Shown here in pieces: positions 22,848-31,266 of a stretch of 33,109 nucleotides of DNA. A program made the translations under genes and the position numbers. Each line of letters starts with the position of its first letter. Position 1 is the stretch's first letter. The stretch lies in NCBI GenBank assembly GCA_024638285.1, contig JAHEKP010000012.1, forward strand, positions 1 through 33,109, written 5' to 3'. The notes beneath the pieces were generated by a model. The model made no database searches. It had not been told where the DNA came from and saw nothing but the letters and a program-made list of their open reading frames with translations. Origin of the DNA: Cryomorphaceae bacterium (GTDB taxonomy: Bacteria; Bacteroidota; Bacteroidia; Flavobacteriales; Schleiferiaceae).

Positions 22848-24428
22848 ATGTTGACTGAAAACGAATTACAGGCCCGTAAATTGCCTGAACTAAAGGACTT
22901 AGGAGCGTCCCTTAACATTCCTAAAGCCCGTTATATGAAAAAAGGCGAACTCGTTGACGCCATTTTAAGTAAAACTGGTCAATCCTCTGCCGCAGAAGAA
23001 AGCCCAAAAAGCCCAACGCAAGTGGACCGCAACGCCCAAAATGAAACACAAGGAGGAAGTGAAAAAGAACCTGCTCCTCAGCGCGAAAAGCGAACACCAA
23101 ACGCAAAAAGACCCGAGCACGCACGCACTGAAAAAAATGATGGCGCGGTAAAAGGTCAACGTACTGAAAAAGGCGAGCGCCCTGAGCGCGGTGATCGACC
23201 GGAAAAAACGGATCGCCCGGAAAAGGGGCCGCGTAACAACAACGGCAACAACGGCAACAGAGATAATGCACCTCGCGAACAGCGCAATAAGCGCAGGCCT
23301 AAGGAATTTCATTTCGAGGGTATTATTGCTAATGAAGGTGTTTTGGAAATCATGCCCGACGGCTATGGTTTCTTAAGAAGCTCAGATTTTAATTACCTGA
23401 ATTCACCTGACGACATTTATGTCAGTCAAAATCAGATTCGTGGAATGGGCCTTAAGACTGGTGATACGATCACTGGCGAAGTTCGTCCTCCACGCGAAGG
23501 CGAGAAGTACTTTCCGTTAGTCAAGGTCAACAGTATTAACGGGCGTACTCCAGAATATGTGCGTGATCGTGTTGCTTTTGAACATTTGACGCCTCTGTTC
23601 CCCGAAGAGAAATTCGACATCACTACAAGAAGAAGTACGGAATCCACACGAATCATCGACTTATTTTCGCCAATAGGTAAAGGACAGCGTGGATTGATTG
23701 TGGCCCAACCTAAAACAGGTAAGACGACTTTGATGAAGGAGCTTGCTAACGCTATTGCTGCCAACCATCCTGAGGCTTACATGATAGTCCTCTTAATTGA
23801 CGAACGTCCAGAAGAGGTTACTGACATGAGTCGTAGTGTGAACGCGGAAGTAGTTGCATCAACTTTTGACGAACCGGCAGATCACCACGTGAAGGTGGCT
23901 AATATAGTTTTAGAAAAAGCAAAGCGCATGACCGAATGTGGTCACGACGTGATCATTATGCTGGATAGCATTACACGCCTTGCCCGAGCATACAATACGG
24001 TGAGTCCTGCCTCTGGTAAAATCCTATCCGGTGGTGTGGATGCAAATGCACTTCAGCGACCAAAACGCTTCTTTGGTGCAGCACGAAATATTGAAGGAGG
24101 AGGTTCTTTAACCATATTAGCGACAGCGCTCATTGATACTGGATCTAAAATGGACGAAGTCATCTTTGAAGAGTTTAAAGGAACCGGTAATATGGAAATG
24201 CAATTGGATCGTAAGATTGCTAACCGTAGAATTTGGCCAGCCATTAACTTAACTGAGAGCGGTACGCGTAAAGAAGATCTACTTCTTGCACCCGACGTTT
24301 TACAACGTATGTGGATCTTAAGAAAATACCTTGCAGATATGACACCGATCGAAGCAATGGAATTCTTAAGTGATCGTGTCCGAAAGACCAAAGACAACGC
24401 GGAGTTCTTAATTTCCATGAACGGATAA
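22848..24428 (+). CDS. rho: Transcription termination factor Rho with long disordered insertion
   Basis: This 526-residue hexameric RNA helicase terminates transcription. The domains in order are: N-terminal Rho_N/SAP-like helices (about 1-45); a polar insertion of about 105 residues (46-150) rich in Lys, Arg, Glu, Asn and Pro with short RPEK/RPER repeats and an NNNGNNGN stretch; an RNA-binding OB domain beginning near 155 ([15 protein letters not shown]); and the RecA-like ATPase with P-loop [10 protein letters not shown] (286-295). [30 protein letters not shown] and the C-terminal [12 protein letters not shown] are also present. Phase-separating disordered insertions are known in Bacteroides Rho. 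A strong terminator follows. Confidence 0.97.
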   Translation: MLTENELQARKLPELKDLGASLNIPKARYMKKGELVDAILSKTGQSSAAEESPKSPTQVDRNAQNETQGGSEKEPAPQREKRTPNAKRPEHARTEKNDGAVKGQRTEKGERPERGDRPEKTDRPEKGPRNNNGNNGNRDNAPREQRNKRRPKEFHFEGIIANEGVLEIMPDGYGFLRSSDFNYLNSPDDIYVSQNQIRGMGLKTGDTITGEVRPPREGEKYFPLVKVNSINGRTPEYVRDRVAFEHLTPLFPEEKFDITTRRSTESTRIIDLFSPIGKGQRGLIVAQPKTGKTTLMKELANAIAANHPEAYMIVLLIDERPEEVTDMSRSVNAEVVASTFDEPADHHVKVANIVLEKAKRMTECGHDVIIMLDSITRLARAYNTVSPASGKILSGGVDANALQRPKRFFGAARNIEGGGSLTILATALIDTGSKMDEVIFEEFKGTGNMEMQLDRKIANRRIWPAINLTESGTRKEDLLLAPDVLQRMWILRKYLADMTPIEAMEFLSDRVRKTKDNAEFLISMNG

Positions 24429-24432
24429 GTAT

Positions 24433-24460
24433 AGCGGCCCTCAGGGGCCGCTTTTTTTTT
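24433..24460 (+). terminator. Rho gene terminator (copy 1 of a duplicated hairpin)
   Basis: Perfect 8-bp stem AGCGGCCC/GGGCCGCT with TCAG loop, followed by eight further T after the stem. It is identical over 28 nt to the terminator at 25073-25100. Confidence 0.95.
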
Positions 24461-24491
24461 GTACTTTACTCCTAACCTAAAACTTTTTTTT

Positions 24492-25067
24492 ATGAAAAAA
24501 ATAATGCTCGTTGCTGGATTATTATTCGGCATCACCACTATGAATGCTCAGTCTTACGAAGTTTCCCTAGGACTAGGAGCGTTATCTGCAGGTCAGTTGA
24601 AATTGGAAGGGATGTATCATTTAGACGAAAAGCAGACCTTTAATCTAGAATTACGTGCCATTAACAATAGTCTTGAATCGGAAGATGGCAGTATTCTAGC
24701 TTCAGCAGGAGGATTCGCATTAAGTCCGGAATACATGGTTTACTTCAATAGTTCGAATGATGACAATGAAGGCATGTATGTAGGTAGTTATTTACGATTT
24801 AAATCCATGAGTACGCAAGGCTGGGAAGAATTTGACGGTGTTTATTTCGTGCCTGCGAACTTTTCTCAACTGGCCTTAGGCGCTGGTCTTAATCTAGGTT
24901 GGCACGGTGCATTAGACAATGGCCTTACCTACCGTATTTACGCTGGTGCTGGATACAACTTCGTAAACGCAATCAGTCATACTGATTCTTATGAATCCGC
25001 CCTTTCGCTACTCTACGGAGTACCGTTCCATGTGAGATCTGGAATCAACATCGGTTATAGATTTTAA
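24492..25067 (+). CDS. Probable outer-membrane beta-barrel protein
   Basis: This is a 191-residue exported protein with signal peptide MKKIMLVAGLLFGITTMNAQ; the start is at ATG 24492, since the 11 codons upstream overlap the rho terminator. The mature region shows alternating aromatic strands (GMYVGSYLRFKSMS, GLTYRIYAGAGYNFVNAI) and ends SGINIGYRF, a barrel-like C-terminal Phe. The family is not identified; similar proteins in this phylum are often annotated DUF3575 or generic porin-like. It lies alone between two identical terminators and has no neighbour in its transcript. No TAnnTTTG was found in the 31-bp gap. Confidence 0.75.
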   Translation: MKKIMLVAGLLFGITTMNAQSYEVSLGLGALSAGQLKLEGMYHLDEKQTFNLELRAINNSLESEDGSILASAGGFALSPEYMVYFNSSNDDNEGMYVGSYLRFKSMSTQGWEEFDGVYFVPANFSQLALGAGLNLGWHGALDNGLTYRIYAGAGYNFVNAISHTDSYESALSLLYGVPFHVRSGINIGYRF

Positions 25068-25072
25068 CCAAA

Positions 25073-25100
25073 AGCGGCCCTCAGGGGCCGCTTTTTTTTT
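25073..25100. terminator. Terminator (copy 2), shared with the convergent ABC transporter gene
   Basis: Same 28-nt hairpin and T-run as at 24433-24460. Its T-tract supplies part of the stop codon (TAA, 25101-25099) of the minus-strand gene, and a run of four A upstream could give a weak reverse-strand U-tract. Confidence 0.9.
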
Positions 25101-26859
25101 ACTCCACAGAAGCGAACTGCTTCTCGTATAAATTATAATAAGCCTCGCCTTTATCCAGTAGCTCTTGGTGGCTTCCTACCTCAACGATTCTTCCCTTATC
25201 TAAGACAATAATTCTATCGGCATGTTGTATGGTAGATAGGCGGTGTGCAATGATCACAGAGGTTCTGTTTTTCGTTAATGCAATAAGCGCGCTCTGAATG
25301 AGCTCTTCTGTATGTGAATCAATAGAAGAAGTTGCTTCGTCCAGGATAAGCACAGCCGGATTTGTGATGTACGCACGAAGGAACGCCAACAATTGGCGCT
25401 GCCCGGCAGAGAGTACTCCACCGCGCTCCTGGACGTTGTAATTTAAACCCTCAGGCAGCCCTTCAATAAATTCAGAAATACCAATAGCCGCAGCTGCTTT
25501 CAAAATAGCTTCATCGTTAATGGTTTCGTCGCCTAAAACGATGTTTGACCGAACGGTATCTGAGAATAAAAAGACGTCCTGTAGTACTAAAGCCAACTGC
25601 TGACGTAAATCATGCAAATCCAATTCCTTAAGCTCTTCCCCATCTATTTGCACGCGACCTTTCGCGTAGGGATAAAAGCCCATGAGAATAGAAATAATGG
25701 TGCTCTTTCCAGCTCCCGTTGCTCCTACTACTGCGACAGTCTCACCAGGCGCTACCTCAAAACTTACATCGTGCAGTATAGGTTCACCCTCATTGTAATG
25801 AAAATGTACGGATTCAAACGCAATAGCCCCCTTCAGTGGACGCAAGCGTTTGGTGCCGTTCGCCTCGCGCTCATGATCACTTCCAAGAAGTTTGAGCACG
25901 CGCTCTGAAGCAACCATACCCATTTGCAAAGTATTGAATCGGTCTGCGAGTTGACGTAGAGGACGAAACAACATACCAATAAAGATGATCATCGCAGTCA
26001 GCTCCCCTACTGTAACCGCACCGCCCTGAGCAGCGTTCATACCGCCGTACCAAACGGCAAGTCCAATAGAGATGGCACTAAGTACTTCAATGATAGGAAA
26101 GAATAACGCATAGTAGAAAATGCTGTCAATATTCGCATCACGGTGCCTCCCATTGATGGTCCTAAATTTCTGCGCTTCTTGCTGTTCGCGTCCAAAAGCT
26201 TGAACCACATTCATTCCTCCTAAATGTTCTTGAACGAAGGTATTGAGGTTCGACACTTCCGAACGGACCCGTTGGAATGCACCTTTAATGCCGCGCTGAA
26301 ACCAGCGCGTCGCAATAAAAAGTACCGGTATAATTGACAAACTAATAAGTACCAGAATGGGATCGAAATAAAAAAACATCGCGATTAACATGACTAGAAT
26401 GCGAAAGAGATCACCAAAAATCACAAGAATACCTTGCGAAAAGATTTGAGCTATGGTTTCAATATCCGAAACCACGCGAGTGACCAATTGACCTATGGGT
26501 GTGCGGTCATAGAACCCCAGTTTGAACGATTGTAATTTGTCGTAAAGCTCAATCCGAATGTCTTTGATAATGCTCTGACCCAGCCAGTTTGCAGCATACA
26601 TAAAACCAAATTGGCCCAAACTTTCCAGTACGAGCAAACCCACTAACCACAGGCTTAAATTCACCAAATAAGGACCGTCTAAAGCCAAGATAGCATCATC
26701 GATAATCATCTTGGTGATGATGGGACGCGCGGTACCCAGGGCACCAAGAACTACCGTCAGCACTATGGAACCCCAAAACAATGCTTGATAAGGACGGGCG
26801 TAAGCCATGACCTGAGTGAACAGTTTAATATCGAACGCCTTCCCGCCTACTTTAGACAT
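25099..26859 (-). CDS. MsbA-like ABC exporter (fused permease-ATPase)
   Basis: This 586-residue half-transporter has six transmembrane helices in the N-terminal half (about 20-310) and an ATPase in the C-terminal half. ATPase marks are the Walker A GATGAGKSTI (near residue 375), the Q-loop LVLQDVFLFSD, an LSAGQ signature (GGVLSAGQRQLLAFLRA), Walker B ILDEATSS and the H-loop IIAHRLSTI. It should dimerise and export lipid or hydrophobic compounds; lipid A flippase is possible but not proven. It starts 1 nt after truA and shares its transcript. Its stop lies in the T-tract of terminator copy 2. Confidence 0.93.
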   Translation of the reverse strand: MSKVGGKAFDIKLFTQVMAYARPYQALFWGSIVLTVVLGALGTARPIITKMIIDDAILALDGPYLVNLSLWLVGLLVLESLGQFGFMYAANWLGQSIIKDIRIELYDKLQSFKLGFYDRTPIGQLVTRVVSDIETIAQIFSQGILVIFGDLFRILVMLIAMFFYFDPILVLISLSIIPVLFIATRWFQRGIKGAFQRVRSEVSNLNTFVQEHLGGMNVVQAFGREQQEAQKFRTINGRHRDANIDSIFYYALFFPIIEVLSAISIGLAVWYGGMNAAQGGAVTVGELTAMIIFIGMLFRPLRQLADRFNTLQMGMVASERVLKLLGSDHEREANGTKRLRPLKGAIAFESVHFHYNEGEPILHDVSFEVAPGETVAVVGATGAGKSTIISILMGFYPYAKGRVQIDGEELKELDLHDLRQQLALVLQDVFLFSDTVRSNIVLGDETINDEAILKAAAAIGISEFIEGLPEGLNYNVQERGGVLSAGQRQLLAFLRAYITNPAVLILDEATSSIDSHTEELIQSALIALTKNRTSVIIAHRLSTIQHADRIIVLDKGRIVEVGSHQELLDKGEAYYNLYEKQFASVE

Positions 26860-26860
26860 G

Positions 26861-27610
26861 CTAGAGGTTGTTATAAGTTACTTGTGTTAGGTATAAGCCT
26901 TGTGCAGGTGCACTTGTTCCCATGGCACCTCTATTTTTTTGTGCCATACGTGCTTTAAAATCGTCCACGGACCATTTACCGCGCCCAACCTCATAGAGGG
27001 ACCCAACGATGGCGCGAACCATATTACGGAGGAATCGATCGGCAGTAATGTGAAAAACCAATACATCGCCTTCCAATATCCATTCAGCGCGGGTTACATC
27101 ACAAATGGTGGTTTTATTATCGGATCCGGCTTTACAGAAACTTGCGAAATCCATTTCCTCAAGAAGTGATTTTGAAGCTTCATTCATTTTTACAAGATCA
27201 GGCAAGCGCTCGATCATCCACGCATTTTTGCGCCAAAATGGCGAGCCGGTAGCGCAGAGGATATATTCGTAGCTGCGTGCAGTTGCATCGAAACGTGCGT
27301 GCCAGTCGTAAGGCACTTCACGCGCCTCATGAATGCGAATTGCGGGATCTAGAAATCTATTAAGACGATGAACCAATTGGTCCATATTTAGTACTCCTTC
27401 TCCCAATTCCGGTGACCAATCAAAATGTACAAACATTTCTTTCGCATGCACCCCTGTATCCGTCCTACCCGCCCCCATGGTCTGAATGGGCTGACGCAAA
27501 AGTTTGCTCAGGGCATCATCGAGATCTCCTTGAACCGTGCGGTCCTTTGGCTGAATTTGCCAACCGCAAAAGGGAGCACCGTCGTAGGCCAATCTCAAGA
27601 GTGTACGCAT
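26861..27610 (-). CDS. truA: tRNA pseudouridine(38-40) synthase TruA
   Basis: This 249-residue enzyme isomerises uridines 38-40 in the anticodon stem-loop of tRNAs. The catalytic aspartate is Asp51 within the invariant AGRTDTGVHA, and further TruA blocks are YDGAPFCGWQIQ, the SFCKAGSDNKTT region and FLRNMVRAIVGSL near the C-terminus. Length is normal. The following ABC exporter begins 1 nt after its stop, so the two are co-transcribed. It is divergent from the phosphoesterase gene across 35 nt. The upstream promoter for truA was not identified. Confidence 0.95.
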   Translation of the reverse strand: MRTLLRLAYDGAPFCGWQIQPKDRTVQGDLDDALSKLLRQPIQTMGAGRTDTGVHAKEMFVHFDWSPELGEGVLNMDQLVHRLNRFLDPAIRIHEAREVPYDWHARFDATARSYEYILCATGSPFWRKNAWMIERLPDLVKMNEASKSLLEEMDFASFCKAGSDNKTTICDVTRAEWILEGDVLVFHITADRFLRNMVRAIVGSLYEVGRGKWSVDDFKARMAQKNRGAMGTSAPAQGLYLTQVTYNNL

Positions 27611-27618
27611 TACATTTG
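27611..27618 (+). promoter_or_regulatory. Putative -7 promoter element for the yfcE-purB transcript
   Basis: TACATTTG exactly matches TAnnTTTG and ends 27 nt before the GTG start at 27646, supporting that start over the upstream-extended frame. No TTG at standard -33 spacing. Confidence 0.5.
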
Positions 27619-27645
27619 ACTAATATTCACGCCAAAGGTACGCTT

Positions 27646-28182
27646 GTGACAACCAAAAGGACAAAAATCCTATTACTCTCTGATACGCACAGTCACATGG
27701 ACGACAGAATCCTTGATTTTGCGGCCGGAGTGGACATGATCTGGCATGCTGGAGATATTGGAGCGCACGAAGGGATGGATGCGCTTGAAGCATTGGGAAA
27801 ACCCTTAATTGCCGTTTATGGGAACATCGACGACCACACCATGCGAAGCCGCTATCCTCTGCACCAAAAGTTCGTATTAAATGGTGTAAAAGTCTGGATC
27901 ACACACATTGGCGGATATCCTCCTCGCTACAATAACAGGACCCGTGAAGACCTAAAGAAGGAAAAGCCCGATGTGTTTATATGCGGACACAGTCATATCT
28001 TGAAGGTAGTTCACGATAAGCACATTGATTGTTTACATATGAACCCAGGTGCGGCGGGAATCCACGGTTTTCACAAGATGCGTACTATGCTTAGGTTCGA
28101 ATTGGTCCAAGAAGGGAACGAAAAAGGAAAAGTCACAAACCTTGAGGTCATAGAATTAGGAAAACGCGGTCAACTCCGTTAA
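27646..28182 (+). CDS. YfcE/MJ0936-type metallophosphoesterase
   Basis: This is a 178-residue calcineurin-like phosphodiesterase. The metal motifs are in order: LLLSDTHSH, WHAGDIG, VYGNIDDH, THIGGYP, ICGHSHI and HMNPGAAGIH, the full set of the YfcE subgroup. The frame stays open to 27412, but that extension overlaps truA antisense; the GTG at 27646, preceded by a -7 element, is the best start. The product hydrolyses phosphodiesters in vitro in relatives; the biological substrate is not known. It lies 23 nt before purB in the same transcript. Confidence 0.85.
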   Translation: MTTKRTKILLLSDTHSHMDDRILDFAAGVDMIWHAGDIGAHEGMDALEALGKPLIAVYGNIDDHTMRSRYPLHQKFVLNGVKVWITHIGGYPPRYNNRTREDLKKEKPDVFICGHSHILKVVHDKHIDCLHMNPGAAGIHGFHKMRTMLRFELVQEGNEKGKVTNLEVIELGKRGQLR

Positions 28183-28205
28183 TTTTGCGTTTTAATAGCC
28201 TTGCA

Positions 28206-29555
28206 ATGTCTACAGCTTTACATGCCATCACACCCGTTGACGGTCGATATGCTTCGAAAACCGAAGCTCTAAGTCAGTACTTTTCGGAATTCGCACTGAT
28301 TAAATATCGAGTTCGGGTTGAAATCGAATACTTTATAGCCCTGTGTGAAAGCGACTTACCTCAACTCACCGGGGTAGACCACAAGCATTTTGACGCCTTG
28401 CGAGCGATCTATAAAAACTTCAGCACGGAAGATGCGCAAAAAATAAAAGACATTGAAAAGGTCACGAACCATGATGTAAAAGCGGTGGAATACTTCATCA
28501 AAGAAGCATTTGAAAACCTAGGCTTGAGCAAATTTCAAGAGTTCATCCACTTTGGACTGACTTCACAAGACATCAATAACACATCCGTTCCATTATCCGT
28601 AAAAGAAGCGCTCGAAGAGGTCATCTGCCCTTCTATAGAAGCGCTTATTGAAGCTATTGAGACCAGCGCAAAGGCTTGGGAAGCCATTCCTCTTCTCGCG
28701 CGCACACACGGTCAACCTGCATCACCCACTACACTAGGAAAAGAATTCAAGGTGTTTTCGACACGTCTTCGTGGACAGCTGGCGCAACTGAAAGCGGTAC
28801 CGCATAGCGCAAAGTTCGGAGGAGCAACGGGTAACTTTAATGCACATACTGTCGCTTATCCAGGACGCGATTGGCACAGTTGGGGAGATGCTTTTGTAAG
28901 CAACCATCTAGGATTGCAACGCAGCTATCCTACGACGCAGATCGAACATTACGATAACATTGCTGCACAGTTCGATGCCCTGAAACGCATTGACAATATC
29001 TTCATAGACCTTTGCCGTGACGTTTGGACCTACGTGAGTATGGATTACTTCAAACAAAAAATCAAAGCCGGTGAGGTAGGATCCTCTGCCATGCCCCACA
29101 AAGTAAATCCTATTGATTTTGAAAATGCAGAAGGGAACCTAGGCCTTGCTAATGCACTGTTCGAGCACCTCGCTGGAAAACTACCGATCTCGCGCTTACA
29201 ACGTGACCTTACAGATTCTACGGTTCTGCGTAATGTAGGTGTTCCATTTGGTCACCTTCTGATCGCCATAGCCTCTATGAACAAGGGATTGGGCAAACTT
29301 TTAGTGAATGAGGGTAAGATTGCTGCAGATCTAGAAGCGAATTGGGCCGTAGTTGCGGAAGCCATCCAGAACATCCTGCGCAGAGAGGGCTATCCCAAAC
29401 CTTATGAAGCGCTCAAGGCTCTAACCCGCACAAATAGTGCTATAACTGCATCAAGCATCGCTGATTTTATTGATACCTTGGACGTAAACAGTACCGTGAA
29501 ATCCGAGCTTAAACAGATTACTCCGAGCAATTACATCGGTCAGGTACGAAGCTAA
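28206..29555 (+). CDS. purB: Adenylosuccinate lyase
   Basis: This 449-residue enzyme cleaves SAICAR and adenylosuccinate, two steps of purine synthesis. The N-terminus ALHAITPVDGRYASKT, the FGLTSQDINNTS block, RTHGQPASPTTLGKE (catalytic His) and the superfamily signature GSSAMPHKVNPIDFE are all intact. The start is at ATG 28206 (MSTALHAITP); the frame is open seven codons upstream without similarity. It follows the phosphoesterase by 23 nt and precedes the OB-fold-like gene by 9 nt, so all three are probably one operon. The size and C-terminus match the E. coli-like PurB group. Confidence 0.96.
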   Translation: MSTALHAITPVDGRYASKTEALSQYFSEFALIKYRVRVEIEYFIALCESDLPQLTGVDHKHFDALRAIYKNFSTEDAQKIKDIEKVTNHDVKAVEYFIKEAFENLGLSKFQEFIHFGLTSQDINNTSVPLSVKEALEEVICPSIEALIEAIETSAKAWEAIPLLARTHGQPASPTTLGKEFKVFSTRLRGQLAQLKAVPHSAKFGGATGNFNAHTVAYPGRDWHSWGDAFVSNHLGLQRSYPTTQIEHYDNIAAQFDALKRIDNIFIDLCRDVWTYVSMDYFKQKIKAGEVGSSAMPHKVNPIDFENAEGNLGLANALFEHLAGKLPISRLQRDLTDSTVLRNVGVPFGHLLIAIASMNKGLGKLLVNEGKIAADLEANWAVVAEAIQNILRREGYPKPYEALKALTRTNSAITASSIADFIDTLDVNSTVKSELKQITPSNYIGQVRS

Positions 29556-29564
29556 ACCTACATT

Positions 29565-29969
29565 ATGAAGAAAGTGCTCATTACCCTGTCTTTCTTTGTT
29601 GCCGGAGCGCTGTCTATTGGTCTCTATCAATATTTCAGATCACCCGAAAAAGCAATGGAACAACAGCCTGTTTTCGAGGGCAGCGCAGATGGATTTGCAG
29701 GCCTATTAATGGACTACGAATGGGAAGCCGGTACTGTTGTTCAACTGTCGGATACCATTCAAAGTGCGGAGCGCAAAAGCATCACCTTACCTCATGGAAT
29801 TATAGTGACAAAGGACACCTCTGACCAAAGCTTATGGCCCACCAAAGGCTATATAACCTTGAAAGGGTTGTACCAGGGTAAGGAAGTAGATGAATTCTTT
29901 GGAGAAACGCTAATTCGAATTAACGGCGCTTTTCTTCTCGAGTCCTCTAAGCCTGAAAATCTGGACTAG
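29565..29969 (+). CDS. Membrane-anchored OB-fold-like (tRNA_anti-like) protein, putative
   Basis: This is a 134-residue protein with an N-terminal signal-anchor helix (about residues 4-22) and a small extracytoplasmic domain. The pattern GTVVQLSDTIQSAER, SITLPHGIIVTK, GYITLKGLYQGKEVDEFFGE and LIRINGAFL resembles the beta-strand order of the tRNA_anti-like OB fold seen in small Bacteroidota lipoproteins, though no lipobox is present. Function unknown; I am only moderately sure of the family. It follows purB by 9 nt. Its last 60 nt overlap the convergent MFS gene, an unusually long 3' overlap. Confidence 0.65.
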   Translation: MKKVLITLSFFVAGALSIGLYQYFRSPEKAMEQQPVFEGSADGFAGLLMDYEWEAGTVVQLSDTIQSAERKSITLPHGIIVTKDTSDQSLWPTKGYITLKGLYQGKEVDEFFGETLIRINGAFLLESSKPENLD

Positions 29970-31199
29970 ACCTATTGCAAAAAATACAGTGAGTGCGAGT
30001 GCTGAATTTCTAAGATCGCCGGTCAACGCCTCAAGAATGCCTATACTGAACATTCCAAAAGTTGTGGCCAATTTTTCCATGACGTCATAAAAACTAAAGT
30101 ACGTCGTGTGGTCTTCCGTTTCCGGAAGCATCTTACTGTACGTAGAACGCGATAAACTTTGAACGGCACCCATGACAAAACCAAGCACCCCGCCGACAAT
30201 ATAAAATTGGTTTGCAGTTTGGACGAAATAGGCTGCAAAACACAACATCATCCAGATTGCAACGCCCACTTTGATGGCAAATACATTGGTTGTTCGTTCG
30301 CTTAAGCGTGCAAAAACTGCGGAACCGGCTATAGCAACGAATTGAATGATCAAAATGGTCATAATAAGCTGTGAGGATTCTAGATCTAAAACCTTTGACC
30401 CAAAAACCGCCGCAAGCAGTATAATGGTTTGCATCCCTACGCTGTACCAGAAAAAGCCTCCAAGAAAAATACGAAGCGATTTAATTCCACGAAACTCTTT
30501 AAAGACAAGCAATAGCTCCCTCCAACTCTTCCAGAACAATTTCCCTTCAAAATAATCTTTCACTTCATCTTGGGGCAATTTATTGATTGCGGGAAGCCCA
30601 AACCCTAACCACCAAATTCCGGTAACTAGGAATGAGAATCTAGAAGCAATACCTTCATCCGCAAAACCGAAAATTTGTGGCATCTGTACTAGTATAAGAC
30701 ACAAAATAAGCAACAATGCACTCCCAAAATAGCCCAAGGAAAATCCTCGCGCAGATAATCTGTCTTGCATCTCAGCAGGAGCAATGACCGGTAAGAAACT
30801 ATTGTAGAAGACAATAGATCCGGTAAATCCAACACTCGCTAGAAAGGCTAGATAAAGCCCCAGCCAGGGGTTAGCAGCAGTAAACAAACCCATACAAGAG
30901 GTACTCAAGGCACCCAAAATCATGAAGGTTCGCATAAATACTTTGCGGCGACCAGTACGATCTGCCATCGCGGCGAGATAAGGCGATAATACGGAAATGG
31001 TTAAATACGACGCTGCGATAACATAACTATAGACTACCGTATTCTCCCACATACGTCCTAAAAACAAAACTTCATTCGTTTCGTTCTTAGTGACCGCCTC
31101 ATAGTACAACGGAAACAAAACGGTACTTATGACCAGGGAATAGACCGAATTGGCCCAATCGTACATGGCCCAGCCACGTTGTGTTTTTGTGAATTTCAT
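29910..31199 (-). CDS. UMF1/Atg22-type MFS transporter
   Basis: This is a 429-residue, about 12-TM MFS protein. The N-terminus RGWAMYDWANSVYSLVISTV is characteristic of the Atg22/UMF1 group, followed by the TM2-TM3 loop AAMADRTGRRKVFM and GSIVFYNSFLPVIAP. Bacterial members are usually annotated UMF1 family; substrates are unknown, although the yeast relative Atg22 exports amino acids from the vacuole. It overlaps the upstream convergent gene by 60 nt at its C-terminal end. It is divergent from the outer-membrane protein at 31267 with a 67-bp gap. Confidence 0.88.
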   Translation of the reverse strand: MKFTKTQRGWAMYDWANSVYSLVISTVLFPLYYEAVTKNETNEVLFLGRMWENTVVYSYVIAASYLTISVLSPYLAAMADRTGRRKVFMRTFMILGALSTSCMGLFTAANPWLGLYLAFLASVGFTGSIVFYNSFLPVIAPAEMQDRLSARGFSLGYFGSALLLILCLILVQMPQIFGFADEGIASRFSFLVTGIWWLGFGLPAINKLPQDEVKDYFEGKLFWKSWRELLLVFKEFRGIKSLRIFLGGFFWYSVGMQTIILLAAVFGSKVLDLESSQLIMTILIIQFVAIAGSAVFARLSERTTNVFAIKVGVAIWMMLCFAAYFVQTANQFYIVGGVLGFVMGAVQSLSRSTYSKMLPETEDHTTYFSFYDVMEKLATTFGMFSIGILEALTGDLRNSALALTVFFAIGLVQIFRLRGLEKKSAVNSN

Positions 31200-31230
31200 C
31201 GCTCGACCAATTTACAACGCGAAACGGCAT

Positions 31231-31238
31231 TATATTTG
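31231..31238 (+). promoter_or_regulatory. Putative -7 promoter element for gene at 31267
   Basis: TATATTTG exactly matches TAnnTTTG. With transcription starting near 31245, the ATG at 31267 gives a leader of about 20 nt, whereas the alternative ATG at 31249 would be nearly leaderless. Confidence 0.55.
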
Positions 31239-31266
31239 AAGTAGAGAGATGAAATTAAATTTAGCC

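Noticed and set aside
23140-23240. Repeat-like DNA in rho, considered as a CRISPR or satellite array
   Set aside because: Repeats are short, degenerate and in frame, encoding RPEK/RPER units of the protein; there are no spacers.
22921-23312. Two minus-strand open frames rich in Cys, Arg and Phe
   Set aside because: They are shadows of the low-complexity Rho insertion, whose codon repeats keep other frames open.
24053-24538. 161-codon minus-strand open frame across the end of rho and its terminator
   Set aside because: Antisense to conserved Rho motifs and runs through a terminator hairpin; no family resemblance.
27412-27645. N-terminal extension of the phosphoesterase
   Set aside because: It overlaps truA antisense, lies upstream of a -7 promoter element and has no similarity to the family; the GTG at 27646 fits better.
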